Shown here piece by piece: positions 54,794-63,707 of a stretch of DNA of 64,000 nucleotides. How positions within the stretch are numbered: position 1 is the first letter of the stretch; every line of letters starts with the position of its first letter. The stretch comes from Microcoleus vaginatus WJT46-NPBG5 (GTDB lineage Bacteria; Cyanobacteriota; Cyanobacteriia; Cyanobacteriales; Oscillatoriaceae). A model generated the notes under the pieces. The model worked only from the letters and a program-made list of their open reading frames with translations, searched no databases and was not told the origin of the DNA. The position numbers and the translations under genes were made by a program. The DNA lies in contig JAHHHM010000016.1 of assembly GCA_019359355.1 (NCBI GenBank), forward strand, positions 62,001 through 126,000, in the 5' to 3' direction.

Positions 54794-55657
54794 ATGCTTG
54801 ATAAAATTCACTTTATTTCCGGACTCCCGCGTTCAGGTTCCACATTATTAGCAGCAATATTGCGGCAAAATCCCCGGTTTCACGCCGGCATGACTTCTCC
54901 TGTCGGGGCATTAGTTGAGCAAATGCTGGAAGCCATGAGTGAAAACAATGAATATTCTGTTTTTATCACGCCCGAACAAAAACAAGCGCTGATTCAGGGG
55001 ATTTTTTCAGCCTACTATCAACCGCAAGCCGATAAAGGCGTTATTTTTGACACCAACCGGCTTTGGTGTGCGAAATTACCCTTAATTACCCAACTGTTTC
55101 CGGGTGCCAAAATTATTTGCTGCGTCAGAAATATTGCTTGGGTGATGGATAGTATAGAGCGGTTAATGCGCCAGAACGTTTTTGAAGTTTCTAAATTATT
55201 TCAAAACCCCGCAGAAAGAGCAACCGTTTACAGCCGTACCGAAGCCTTGAGCCAAGGAGGGCGCTTAGTTGGCTTTGCTTACAGCGCTCTTAAAGAAGCG
55301 TTTTACAGCGAACACAGTAGCTCTTTGCTTCTGGTGGAGTACGATTTGCTTGCCCAAAATCCAGATAAAACAATTGATCTGATTTACCAATTCATTGGAG
55401 AAGAATACTTTGAGCATGATTTTAACAATATTGAATATGACGAGCCGGAATTTGACCTCAATCTCAATACCAAAGGCTTACATAAAGTGCGTTCCAAAGT
55501 CGATTTTAAACCGCGTCAAACGATTTTACCGCCCGACTTATTTGAGCGCTATAACAGCTTGTCATTCTGGACGCAATTAACCGGCAGCCGCGCTAGCACG
55601 ATTATCGCCAAACCAAAAGCAACGGTTTCTAGCGCAGAATTGTCGGACGCTCTTTAA
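54794..55657 (+). CDS. Sulfotransferase
   Basis: 287 residues from ATG 54794 (MLDKIHFISGLPRSGSTLLA); an in-frame ATG at 54743 adds 17 residues that do not look like this family. The 5'-phosphosulfate-binding loop is GLPRSGSTLL (~9-18), the 3'-phosphate region is KIICCVRNIAWVMDSIERLM, and SALKEAFYSE and LLLVEYDLLAQNP match later conserved segments. It transfers sulfate from PAPS to a hydroxyl or amine group of an unknown acceptor. It ends 49 bases before the giant RTX exoprotein on the same strand, so the two probably share a message; a sulfated surface glycan or modified exoprotein is an inference. Confidence 0.9.
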   Translation: MLDKIHFISGLPRSGSTLLAAILRQNPRFHAGMTSPVGALVEQMLEAMSENNEYSVFITPEQKQALIQGIFSAYYQPQADKGVIFDTNRLWCAKLPLITQLFPGAKIICCVRNIAWVMDSIERLMRQNVFEVSKLFQNPAERATVYSRTEALSQGGRLVGFAYSALKEAFYSEHSSSLLLVEYDLLAQNPDKTIDLIYQFIGEEYFEHDFNNIEYDEPEFDLNLNTKGLHKVRSKVDFKPRQTILPPDLFERYNSLSFWTQLTGSRASTIIAKPKATVSSAELSDAL

Positions 55658-55706
55658 GTTACGCTCTGTTTTAAATCAATTCATTTACCCAAGAAATTTG
55701 CCTAAA

Positions 55707-58700
55707 ATGTCTAACTCAATTATTTTCGTCGATTCCACTGTTCAAAATTACCAAAGCCTCCTGCAAGGCGCAGCACCATACGCTGAAGTTGTGATTTTAG
55801 ACAGTCAAAGAAGCGGCATTCAGCAAATTAGTGAAATTTTAGAGAACCGAGTCAGCCTCGAAGCTGTACATCTAATCGCGCACGGCAGCGAAGGTAGCTT
55901 AAAACTTGGTTCCGACACGCTCAATCGTGAAAGCCTCAGCCAGCTTCAAAGCTGGGGGAACGCTTTAACAGAAGATGGCGATATATTGCTGTATGGCTGT
56001 GATGTTGCCTCTGGAGATACCGGCCTGAATTTTGTTCAGAAACTGAGCCAAGTTACTGGGGCAGATATTGCTGCCTCTAATAACAAAACCGGCAGTGTAG
56101 CTTTAGGCGGAGATTGGGATTTAGAAATCACTTCCGGCAGTATTGAAACAGCAACTGCCCTCTCCACCGAAACGATGGACTCTTATGAGTATGTCCTGGC
56201 AAACTTTGATGTCACAGTTGCCACCGACGACGGTGCTGGCAATACTCCCGGCACCTTAAGCTGGGCAATTTTGCAAGCAAATAACACGGCAGGAGATGAC
56301 ACGATTACCCTGAACAACAATGTCAGACTCACGGGTAGTCCGCAAATTGCAATTGACAGCAATATCAACATTATTGGCAATAATTTTACCGTCAGCGGGG
56401 ATGCCAATAATAGCGGTAGTAATGATGCTGGTGACGTTCGCCCCTTCTTTGTGAGGTCGGGGGTTGTCAACTTCTCCAACCTTAGTGTTACGGGAGGCCG
56501 AGCGCAAGGCGGAAATGGCGGTGGCGGTGCTGCCGGCATGGGGGGCGGACTCTTCATTTATGGCGGAACGGTAACGCTCAGTAATGTCGGCTTCTCCAAC
56601 AACTCTGCCGTCGGCGGTAATGGCGGTGGCTATGGAGGCGGCAATGGCGGCGGCGGGTTTGGCGGCAATGGCGGCAGTGGTGGCATTGTCGGTGGCAACG
56701 GCGGCGGCGGTGGCTTTTTCGGCGGTAATGGCGGCAGCGGTGGCTATGGCAATGGTGGCGTCGGCGGCTATGGCGGCAATGGCGGCTTGTTTGCTGGCGG
56801 CGGCGGTGGTGCCTTTTTCGGCGGCAATGGAGGCAATGGCGGCTTTGGCGGCGGCGGCGGTGAAGGCGGCAATGGCTTTTTCGGTGGCAATGGCGGCAGT
56901 GGCGGCTTTGGTGGCGGCGGCGGCAATGGCGCTGCCAGCAGTGATGGGAGTATCGTCAAGGTTAGCAGCGGCGGGTTTGGCGGCGGCGGCGGCTATCACC
57001 GTAGCACTTTTGGCGGCAGCGGTAGCGGTGGCGGTGCCGGCTTTGGGGGAGCAATCTTTATTCGCACCGGCACTTTAAACCTCAACGGTACAACCTTCAA
57101 CAGCAACACCGCCACCGGCGGCAGTCCCGGCGGCTTTCGTGCTGGCCCCGGTCAAGGTAAAGGCGGGGCCATTTTTGCGATGCAGTCCACGACTAACACC
57201 AACGACAACAACCAGGGAATGCCTTCTAGCCTCCCTACCGTTGTCGGTGCACAGCTCTACTTTAGCGGCAATGACGCTGCCAACAATGCCAACACCGACC
57301 CCACAACCTCTGGCGTTGCCGCAGATAACGAGAATGTCTACGGGGTGATTAACCTACAAGTTCCCACCGCTAGCATCACTGCCGGCGCTTCTCCAACAGA
57401 AGCGGGAACAACCGGCACCTTTACCCTCACCCTCAACGATCCCGCACCCGGTGGCTTTACAGTTGCTTACACGGTAGCAGGTACGGCTACCAACAGCAGC
57501 GACTACACCCCCTTATCGGGAACTGTCACCTTTGCCGCCGGGGAAACCACTGCCACCATTGATGTCGTTCCTACCAATGACGCGATTATTGAACCAAATG
57601 AGACACTGCAACTGATCCTCACCGACGGTGAAACTTACAACATAGCCGCAACACCCAACAATAGCGCCACGCTAACAATTGAAGATAATGATATCGAGTA
57701 TGCTATTGTTGCCGGCACCCCCACAGTCGCGGAAGGAAACACCGGCACCACCACTCCCATCACCTATACCATTACCCGCACCGGGCGCACCGATCAAGCC
57801 AGTAGCGTCAATTTTGACTTAGCCGGCACCACTACCAATAACGCAGATTACAACAACATACAAGTTGCCGGCACCGGCATTACCAATAGCGGAAATACCG
57901 TTAACTTTGCTGCCGGTGCAACAGAAGCAACCATGACCTTAGATGTTTTAGGCGATGTTGTGGATGAAGATAACGAATATCTCCAAATTTCTCTTTCTTC
58001 CCCTACTGCACCTGCCGGGTTTCAAGCAACGGTTCCCGTCAATACTCCTGCCACGACAACGATTACCGATGATGATGTTGCCGGTTTTACCATTACCCCT
58101 GCCGGTGTCACACTTAACACCAATGAAGCGGCGGGAGCTGCAACATTTACCATTCAACTCAATACGCAACCTACATCTGATGTTAGCATTGCTTTAAGTA
58201 ACACTAATACCGCAGAAGGTGTCCTTACGCAGACTTCCGTTATCTTCACTTCTGCTAACTGGAATACCCCTCAAACTGTCACCATCATTGGGCAAGATGA
58301 TCTCAATGCTGATGGGGAAGTTGCCTATCAAATTATTACTGCCGGTGCTGTTAGCACGGATGCTAAGTATAACGGGTTAGATGCCCCAGATATTAACGTC
58401 ACCAATACAGATAATGATAGTGCCGGCATCACCCTTACTCAATCAGGTGGCATCACATCTATTGCCGAAGGGGGAGTTAGGGACAGTTATGAAATTGCCT
58501 TAAATACAGTTCCCACCGGCACAGTGGAAATTACAGCTATCGCTGACGCGCAAACTGAAATTAGTTTAGATGGAACCACTTTTTCGAGCACTGTAAAATT
58601 CACTCGTAGCGATCTCACCGCCCAAATAATTTCTGTACGAGCTGTCGATGATTCTATTGTCAGTGAAGGCCCTCATGCCAGCACGATTACCCACGCAATT

Positions 58701-61034
58701 ACAAATAGCCTAGATAGCAATTATCCCACAACGCTAACGATTAATTCGGTTAATATTTCTCTCACGGATAACGACAATCCGCCGACGGTTACAAATATCA
58801 GTAAACCGGGCGCTGAAGACACTGCGATTATTTTGGCAACGGCTGATTTTACCGGGGTATTTAGCGATGTTGATAGCAACAGTTTAACAAAAATTCAGAT
58901 TGTGACATTGCCGGCCAATGGCAGCTTAAGTTTAAATGGCACGGCTGTCATAGCCGGACAAGAAATTGCCTTGGCTTCTTTAAACAGTCTCACCTTTACT
59001 CCCACAGCCAATTTTAACGGCAGCACCAGCTTTAATTGGAATGGGTTTGATGGCACCGCTTATGCAAGTGCCAGCGCGATGGTGAATTTAACTGTCAATG
59101 CTGTTAATGATCCGCCAACATTATTAGCAATTATTAATGATCAAAGTGCGGTGCAAAATACCGCCTTTAATTTCACGGTTGCAGACAATACGTTCACGGA
59201 TGTTGATGGCGACACCCTGACTTATAGTGCCAGTTTAGAAAATGGCGATGCTTTACCAAGCTGGTTAAGCTTTAACCCGACAACTCGCACGTTTTCAGGG
59301 ACACCAAATCCAGATAATTTAGGCGCAATTAATGTAAAAGTGACGGCATCCGATGGCGTAACAACTGCCAGTGATGTGTTGACTTTAACGGTTAATGCAA
59401 CACCGAATACTGCGCCGGCAGTGACAACGCCAATATCAGATCGTACAGCGACGGCAGGGGTACTTTTTAGTTATACGTTTGCTGAAAATACGTTTGGTGA
59501 TGCCGATGGCGATGCGCTGACTTATACGTTGACGCTGGCGGATGGCACTGCCTTACCGGCATGGTTGAGTTTTGATGCACAAACTCGCACGATTTCAGGC
59601 ACACCGCCAGAAGGGACGGCGGCAACGCTTGATGTTTTGGTGACGGTTAAGGATGCTGCCGGTGCTTCTGGCGGTGATAGCTTTAATTTGGCGGTAAGCG
59701 TTCCCACGCCGGCACCAACGCCTAACCCAACGCCGGCACCCACACCCAACCCAACACCGGCACCTACTCCTAACTCACCCCCCATCCGAATACCAGCATC
59801 TACACCAACTCCAACACCACCGGATACCAGTTGCCTCTGCGATATTTTCCCCACGCCTAGTTTAGCTATTGGCACCATTATTCCTAATCTTGTTGAAAGC
59901 AATTTTACTGGGGGCAATGGCGAGGATGCTTTTCTGGGAAGTGCTGCCGGTGAGGCATTTTATGGTGAAGGCGGTGATGACATTATTATGGCAATGCAGA
60001 GCAATGATAATGTTTATGGCGGGGAGGGCAATGACTTACTCTTTGGCAATATTGGTGCTGATTTTATTGATGCCGGTGTTGGCAATGATCTCGCTTTTGG
60101 CGGTCAAGATGCGGATGGCATATTAGGCGGCGATGGTGATGATATTGTTTTAGGCGATATCGGGAACGATACGATTCTTGGCGGTGCCGGCAATGATTTA
60201 TTGTTTGGAAACATTGGTGATGATTTCATTGATGGAGAAGACGGCAACGATACGATTTTTGGCGGCAAAGATAATGATGCTTTGTTGGGCGGAAATGGCG
60301 ATGATATCCTTTTAGGTGATATCGGAAACGATATTATTCTTGGCGGTGCCGTCAATGATCTGTTATTTGGAAATGTTGGCGCTGATTTTATCGATGGCGG
60401 TGAAGGTAACGATACGATTTTTGGCGGCAAGGATAATGACATCCTCAAAGGAAGCTTAGGGGATGATATTCTCCTCGGTGATATTGGCAATGACACTCTT
60501 TGTGGCGGTGAGGGGAATGATAGTGTCTTTGGTAATGCCGGCGATGACATTATGGATGGTTGCGAAGGCGATGATAGTCTTTATGGGGGTAAAGAAAACG
60601 ACACTCTAATTGGGAACGTTGGCAATGATTTGCTCAATGGTGAGTTGGGTGATGATTCATTATTCGGTAATATTGGCAGTGATACCCTTGATGGTGGCGA
60701 TGGGAATGATAGCCTGTACGGCGGTCAAGAAAATGATTTCCTTACCGGCGGCAATGGGGATGATGTACTGATTGGGGATTTGGGCAATGATATCCTGACA
60801 GGCGGTGCCGGCAGTGATCTGTTTGTCCTGAAATTAGGCTTTGGAAACGATACCATTACTGATTTTACAGATGGGGAGGATTTGCTGGGTTTAAGTGCCG
60901 GTTTAAGCTTCCAACAGTTAACGATTACTTCGGGGAGTCATGCGACTTTGATTAGTGCCGGTGATGAATTATTAGCCTCTTTAACTGGTTTGCAAGCCGA
61001 CTTGATTACTGTCAATGACTTTGCCCAAGTGTAG
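55707..61034 (+). CDS. Giant DUF4347 / Gly-rich / Calx-beta / cadherin-like / RTX exoprotein
   Basis: 1775 residues from ATG 55707 (TTG 55698 is less likely). Order: DUF4347 (~3-155; VHLIAHGSEGSLKLGS, LLYGCDVASGDTGL); a beta-helix-like stretch; ~185 residues of Gly/Asn-rich sequence (~265-451; GGNGGGG, FFGGNGGSGG); about four Calx-beta domains (~550-1020; DYTPLSGTVTFAAGETTATI, IEPNETLQL, VDEDNEYLQI); a cadherin-like domain (FNGSTSFNWNGFDG); two Ig/CADG domains (LPSWLSFNPTTRTFSGTP, LPAWLSFDAQTRTISGTP); a TPAPTPNPTPAP linker (~1334-1371); RTX calcium-binding nonapeptides (~1402-1708, GGxGNDxLFG) and a short C-terminal secretion-type tail (GNDTITDFTDGEDLLG). There is no Sec signal, consistent with type I secretion, but no exporter genes are near. 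Probably a surface adhesin or S-layer-like protein. Confidence 0.93.
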   Translation: MSNSIIFVDSTVQNYQSLLQGAAPYAEVVILDSQRSGIQQISEILENRVSLEAVHLIAHGSEGSLKLGSDTLNRESLSQLQSWGNALTEDGDILLYGCDVASGDTGLNFVQKLSQVTGADIAASNNKTGSVALGGDWDLEITSGSIETATALSTETMDSYEYVLANFDVTVATDDGAGNTPGTLSWAILQANNTAGDDTITLNNNVRLTGSPQIAIDSNINIIGNNFTVSGDANNSGSNDAGDVRPFFVRSGVVNFSNLSVTGGRAQGGNGGGGAAGMGGGLFIYGGTVTLSNVGFSNNSAVGGNGGGYGGGNGGGGFGGNGGSGGIVGGNGGGGGFFGGNGGSGGYGNGGVGGYGGNGGLFAGGGGGAFFGGNGGNGGFGGGGGEGGNGFFGGNGGSGGFGGGGGNGAASSDGSIVKVSSGGFGGGGGYHRSTFGGSGSGGGAGFGGAIFIRTGTLNLNGTTFNSNTATGGSPGGFRAGPGQGKGGAIFAMQSTTNTNDNNQGMPSSLPTVVGAQLYFSGNDAANNANTDPTTSGVAADNENVYGVINLQVPTASITAGASPTEAGTTGTFTLTLNDPAPGGFTVAYTVAGTATNSSDYTPLSGTVTFAAGETTATIDVVPTNDAIIEPNETLQLILTDGETYNIAATPNNSATLTIEDNDIEYAIVAGTPTVAEGNTGTTTPITYTITRTGRTDQASSVNFDLAGTTTNNADYNNIQVAGTGITNSGNTVNFAAGATEATMTLDVLGDVVDEDNEYLQISLSSPTAPAGFQATVPVNTPATTTITDDDVAGFTITPAGVTLNTNEAAGAATFTIQLNTQPTSDVSIALSNTNTAEGVLTQTSVIFTSANWNTPQTVTIIGQDDLNADGEVAYQIITAGAVSTDAKYNGLDAPDINVTNTDNDSAGITLTQSGGITSIAEGGVRDSYEIALNTVPTGTVEITAIADAQTEISLDGTTFSSTVKFTRSDLTAQIISVRAVDDSIVSEGPHASTITHAITNSLDSNYPTTLTINSVNISLTDNDNPPTVTNISKPGAEDTAIILATADFTGVFSDVDSNSLTKIQIVTLPANGSLSLNGTAVIAGQEIALASLNSLTFTPTANFNGSTSFNWNGFDGTAYASASAMVNLTVNAVNDPPTLLAIINDQSAVQNTAFNFTVADNTFTDVDGDTLTYSASLENGDALPSWLSFNPTTRTFSGTPNPDNLGAINVKVTASDGVTTASDVLTLTVNATPNTAPAVTTPISDRTATAGVLFSYTFAENTFGDADGDALTYTLTLADGTALPAWLSFDAQTRTISGTPPEGTAATLDVLVTVKDAAGASGGDSFNLAVSVPTPAPTPNPTPAPTPNPTPAPTPNSPPIRIPASTPTPTPPDTSCLCDIFPTPSLAIGTIIPNLVESNFTGGNGEDAFLGSAAGEAFYGEGGDDIIMAMQSNDNVYGGEGNDLLFGNIGADFIDAGVGNDLAFGGQDADGILGGDGDDIVLGDIGNDTILGGAGNDLLFGNIGDDFIDGEDGNDTIFGGKDNDALLGGNGDDILLGDIGNDIILGGAVNDLLFGNVGADFIDGGEGNDTIFGGKDNDILKGSLGDDILLGDIGNDTLCGGEGNDSVFGNAGDDIMDGCEGDDSLYGGKENDTLIGNVGNDLLNGELGDDSLFGNIGSDTLDGGDGNDSLYGGQENDFLTGGNGDDVLIGDLGNDILTGGAGSDLFVLKLGFGNDTITDFTDGEDLLGLSAGLSFQQLTITSGSHATLISAGDELLASLTGLQADLITVNDFAQV
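56503..57060 (+). repeat. Glycine-rich GGN-type coding repeat
   Basis: Dense GGCGGCAATGGCGGC-like units encoding GGNGG. The reverse strand shows long Ala- and Pro-rich open frames that are side effects of this composition. Resembles PGRS-type tracts and is likely to vary in length between strains. Confidence 0.8.
60153..60638 (+). repeat. 162-bp higher-order repeat within the RTX region
   Basis: The start of the GDIGND codons recurs at 60153, 60315 and 60477, exactly 162 bases apart. Each unit encodes 54 residues (six nonapeptides) following GDIGND-ILGGA-NDLLFGN, DFIDG, GNDTIFGGKDND and GDDILL, with the third copy most diverged. Confidence 0.85.
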
Positions 61035-61437
61035 TTAAACAAATGGCATCTTTTGCTATCTAATATAATGTCAGGCTGAACAACCTTAATAGATGATTTG
61101 TTATGCCAATCATCTATTAAGATTAGGTTAAGGCTAAGCTCTGATGGAGTTGTCACCCCGTCAGGAGTTGGGTTGCTGAGGATAAATTGGCTTTAGACAC
61201 TAGGCAATCTGTATTATTTTTCGGTTTAGACGACCCTCGAAACAGAAAAGTATTTGGACAGATTAGTGGCGAGTGAAACATTTAAAATATCGTGCCGGCA
61301 AAAAGTTAGAGGATTTCTAAAGACAGATGTCTAATCGCTGACTGTTAAAATCTCTACACACCGGCATACACAATTCCCCGATACGAATTGGTAAAATATA
61401 TTCAAAGGATTATCAAACTGACTGAAAAGCATTGACG
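61035..61437. other. Intergenic region, 403 bases
   Basis: Holds the 14-bp hairpin at 61085-61121 and otherwise no recognisable gene. The AT-rich part near 61390-61415 (AAAATATATTC) could be the promoter for the small membrane protein. Confidence 0.45.
61085..61121 (+). terminator. Perfect 14-bp hairpin after the RTX gene
   Basis: CTTAATAGATGATT (61085-61098), 9-base loop, AATCATCTATTAAG (61108-61121). It lies 50 bases after the stop. No T-run follows, so it is a likely RNA 3' end or stabiliser rather than a textbook terminator. Confidence 0.6.
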
Positions 61438-61611
61438 ATGAAAAAGTCAATTTTAAGTATTGTACTGTTTGCTTGGTTACTGCTATTGATTACCGCTCCC
61501 TTCGCAGCATTCGCTAGTTTAATGCTCTTTGTCGTGGGTGCCGCATTTCTCCGCACCTTTTGGAGTTTATTCGCCGTCTTGATTGCCGGTGATTCTCGTG
61601 AGTCATCCTAA
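61438..61611 (+). CDS. Small hydrophobic membrane protein (57 residues)
   Basis: ATG 61438 to TAA 61609. Starts MKKSILSIVLFAWLLLLITA, continues PFAAFASLMLFVVGAAFLRT and FWSLFAVLIAGDSRESS. Two or three hydrophobic helices with a basic start and polar tail, a typical small inner- or thylakoid-membrane protein. It is too short for most automatic gene callers, but its composition and in-frame integrity support it. Function unknown. It converges on a methyltransferase gene, with 14 bases between the stops. Confidence 0.65.
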   Translation: MKKSILSIVLFAWLLLLITAPFAAFASLMLFVVGAAFLRTFWSLFAVLIAGDSRESS

Positions 61612-61625
61612 TTACTTTTTAAGGC

Positions 61626-62231
61626 TCAAGAAGGTTGAGAAAAAATGGTTAACAAAACCGGCCCTAACAAATAGTAATGACCCACACAGTGAAACCCAGC
61701 CTCAATTCCTAATAGTTCACGAGATTGCGGACTGTAAAGGCGGATACCACCGGGGGGAACCCCTAAATACTGCGGCTGGGATTGCTGGTTTGTGGTGATA
61801 TCAACGAAGTAAAACTGTCCACCTTTTTGCAAGACTCGGCTGACTTCTGCAAATACTTGTTCAGGGGATGGGTAGTGCAAAAAACTCAGCGTGTTGAAAA
61901 CAGCATTAAACTGACCGTCTGCAAAGGGAAGGGCAAGGGCGTTTCCTTGCAAGTAAATAAGACGAGGCCGGTGATGATTGCGGCTACGTGCTTGACGGAT
62001 CATTTGAGCTGATAAATCTAAGCCGGTGCCGCGCAAATCTGGAAAAGTAGCGGCTAATCTTGAAAGTAGCCGGCCTGTTCCACAGCCAAGATCCGAAACA
62101 TTTGCTTGATGAGGTAAATCAACATATTCAAGCAACCTTTGGTGAATTGCTTGATAGATGACAGAGGGAAAAAGCGAATCGTAGGAAGGTGCCCACAGAT
62201 CGAAAAGTTGCTCTTTGTTATTCACCGGCAT
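61626..62231 (-). CDS. Class I SAM-dependent methyltransferase (UbiE-like)
   Basis: 201 residues. Starts with YDSLFPSVIYQAIHQRLLEY, then motif I VSDLGCGTGRLLSRLA, acidic loop GTGLDLSAQMIRQAR, motif II QGNALALPFADGQFNAVFNT, and post-motif VLQKGGQFYFVDIT. The set resembles the UbiE/arsM-like small-molecule methyltransferases, without the arsenite-binding cysteines. Substrate unknown. The ORF is divergent from recX across a 222-base spacer. Confidence 0.9.
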   Translation of the reverse strand: MPVNNKEQLFDLWAPSYDSLFPSVIYQAIHQRLLEYVDLPHQANVSDLGCGTGRLLSRLAATFPDLRGTGLDLSAQMIRQARSRNHHRPRLIYLQGNALALPFADGQFNAVFNTLSFLHYPSPEQVFAEVSRVLQKGGQFYFVDITTNQQSQPQYLGVPPGGIRLYSPQSRELLGIEAGFHCVGHYYLLGPVLLTIFSQPS

Positions 62232-62453
62232 GATTGGTTACGGTAGCGTGTAACCCTGTTTAAGATTAGATATGCGAGACTGTTAGTAAACCTTTTCTTC
62301 TGACTATTATAGACAATATTGAACAAGTTTACTAATAAATCGATTCTGGCCTACAGGGACGACATGACAGCTTTCTTTAATTTATTCAGCTTTTAAATTT
62401 GTTTTATAATTTAATGGTGAGTAATTTTATTATTAAAGCAGGTTATTGTCTTC

Positions 62454-62927
62454 ATGAGCAGTTGTATTGACTATTTCTATAACATTTTGTCTCGCCGCGA
62501 CTATAGCGCTGCCGAACTACGCAAAAAAGGGCAGGAGAAGGGCTTTGAGCAAAGCGAAGTGTTAGAAGCGATTAACTACCTTCAAGAAATGGATGCTCAG
62601 TCCGATTCAAAGTTAGCCGCTAACCTCATATCCTCTTATACAAAAAAATATGGCAAATCTGTGATGAGGCGCAAATGCATGGAAAAAGGAATTTCTGTGG
62701 ATTTGTTTGAACAAGCCTGGAGCGAACACCTTGAACAAATGGAGGGTGAGGAAACAGATCAACTGGCTGGATTAAAAGCTAAAGTGATGCGAAAGTACAG
62801 TATCGATACTTTTCGCCGGCTCGATCCAAAAACTAAATCGAAGTTATGGAATTACCTACAATATCGCGGGTTTAATCCTTTTGAACTATTAGAAAAATGG
62901 CAAAGGGAAGAGGAAGAACTTGATTAA
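62454..62927 (+). CDS. recX: RecX-family regulator of RecA
   Basis: 157 residues, normal length for RecX. Three-helix repeats: YNILSRRDYSAAELRKKGQE, KGFEQSEVLEAINYLQEM, then SYTKKYGKSVMRRKCMEKGI, and RRLDPKTKSKLWNYLQYRGF. RecX binds RecA filaments and modulates their activity in recombination and the SOS response. recA is not adjacent. ATG at 62454 has no strong purine-rich site upstream. The protein ends in an acidic stretch (REEEELD). Confidence 0.9.
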   Translation: MSSCIDYFYNILSRRDYSAAELRKKGQEKGFEQSEVLEAINYLQEMDAQSDSKLAANLISSYTKKYGKSVMRRKCMEKGISVDLFEQAWSEHLEQMEGEETDQLAGLKAKVMRKYSIDTFRRLDPKTKSKLWNYLQYRGFNPFELLEKWQREEEELD

Positions 62928-63021
62928 CCGGCATTTCCTCTCCCTGGTTAGTTTCACTTTTCTAAAACCACCTGTCATCAGTTCTTTTGCTTTCAACTTT
63001 CTGTCACTGAGCCAGCACCCA

Positions 63022-63041
63022 TGTTTATCTGCGGTTTTAAA
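63022..63041. repeat. Short fragment of the dispersed repeat
   Basis: TGTTTATCTGCGGTTTTAAA, the reverse complement of the ACCGCAGATAAACA flank type, downstream of recX. Weakest member of the set. Confidence 0.4.
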
Positions 63042-63065
63042 ACAAAAAACTTAATTCCCAGAATT

Positions 63066-63494
63066 CTACTCTTTACTTAACTTAGGTAGATTAGGAATAA
63101 TTGAAGCTTGCTGGTTTCCCTCATTCGGTTGGGTATACAACCAAGCCCAACCAATAAAAACTGCTTGGAATGGTAGCCTTATCCAATAGAGGATGGGAAT
63201 ATGAGGAATTCCTTCAATTGCAATACTATTGACAGCCTGGTTAATGTTCGCTGGAAACACAGCGATAAAAAGCGCGATAAGTCCCCAAGCTGCTGCACGA
63301 CTCACCGGCGGTACTAATAGCCCCATCCCACCCAAAATTTCAAAAAAGCCGCTGATATAGACTAATTCTAGCGGGTAGGGAAGTTGCGGTGGCATGATTC
63401 TCACAAATGGAACGGGTACGGCAAAATGCAGCACTCCGACTACTACCATCGCTACAGCGAGGATGACGCGCCAAATTTCCTTTTGGGATTTCAT
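63066..63494 (-). CDS. DoxX-like membrane protein
   Basis: 142 residues from ATG 63494 (MKSQKEIWRVILAVAMVVVG); the open frame extends 22 codons upstream without a good start signal. Four membrane helices: VILAVAMVVVGVLHFAV, YPLELVYISGFFEILGGMGL, AAAWGLIALFIAVFPANI and LPFQAVFIGWAWLYTQ. The conserved Gly-rich VYISGFFEILGG and PANINQAV features are typical of DoxX/DoxD-like proteins. These are linked to sulfur or redox metabolism in some organisms but are mostly uncharacterised. It is divergent from the SLH-domain gene. Confidence 0.87.
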   Translation of the reverse strand: MKSQKEIWRVILAVAMVVVGVLHFAVPVPFVRIMPPQLPYPLELVYISGFFEILGGMGLLVPPVSRAAAWGLIALFIAVFPANINQAVNSIAIEGIPHIPILYWIRLPFQAVFIGWAWLYTQPNEGNQQASIIPNLPKLSKE

Positions 63495-63707
63495 AATAAA
63501 AATTGAGCCTGACTTTTCAGAAAGAAACATTAACACCGATACAAGCGTCACTTCACCCACCCGCAGACGTAGATATCAGGGGTAAGCAGTCATGGGTTTT
63601 AATGTGTCAGACTATTGATAGAGTCTGCTTTCTTTTTGCTCAAGTTTTATCTAGATAAACGCCGGCTTATTTGAAAACAACCTAATCTTTTTAAGAGGTG
63701 AAAAGCG

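Noticed and set aside
54511-54801. 96-codon ORF before the sulfotransferase
   Set aside because: Overlaps the better-supported sulfotransferase start and has no recognisable domain or ribosome binding site.
56183-56999. Long Ala- and Pro-rich antisense frames opposite the RTX gene
   Set aside because: They result from GGC/GGN codons of the sense glycine tract being read backwards; no start signals or domain content.
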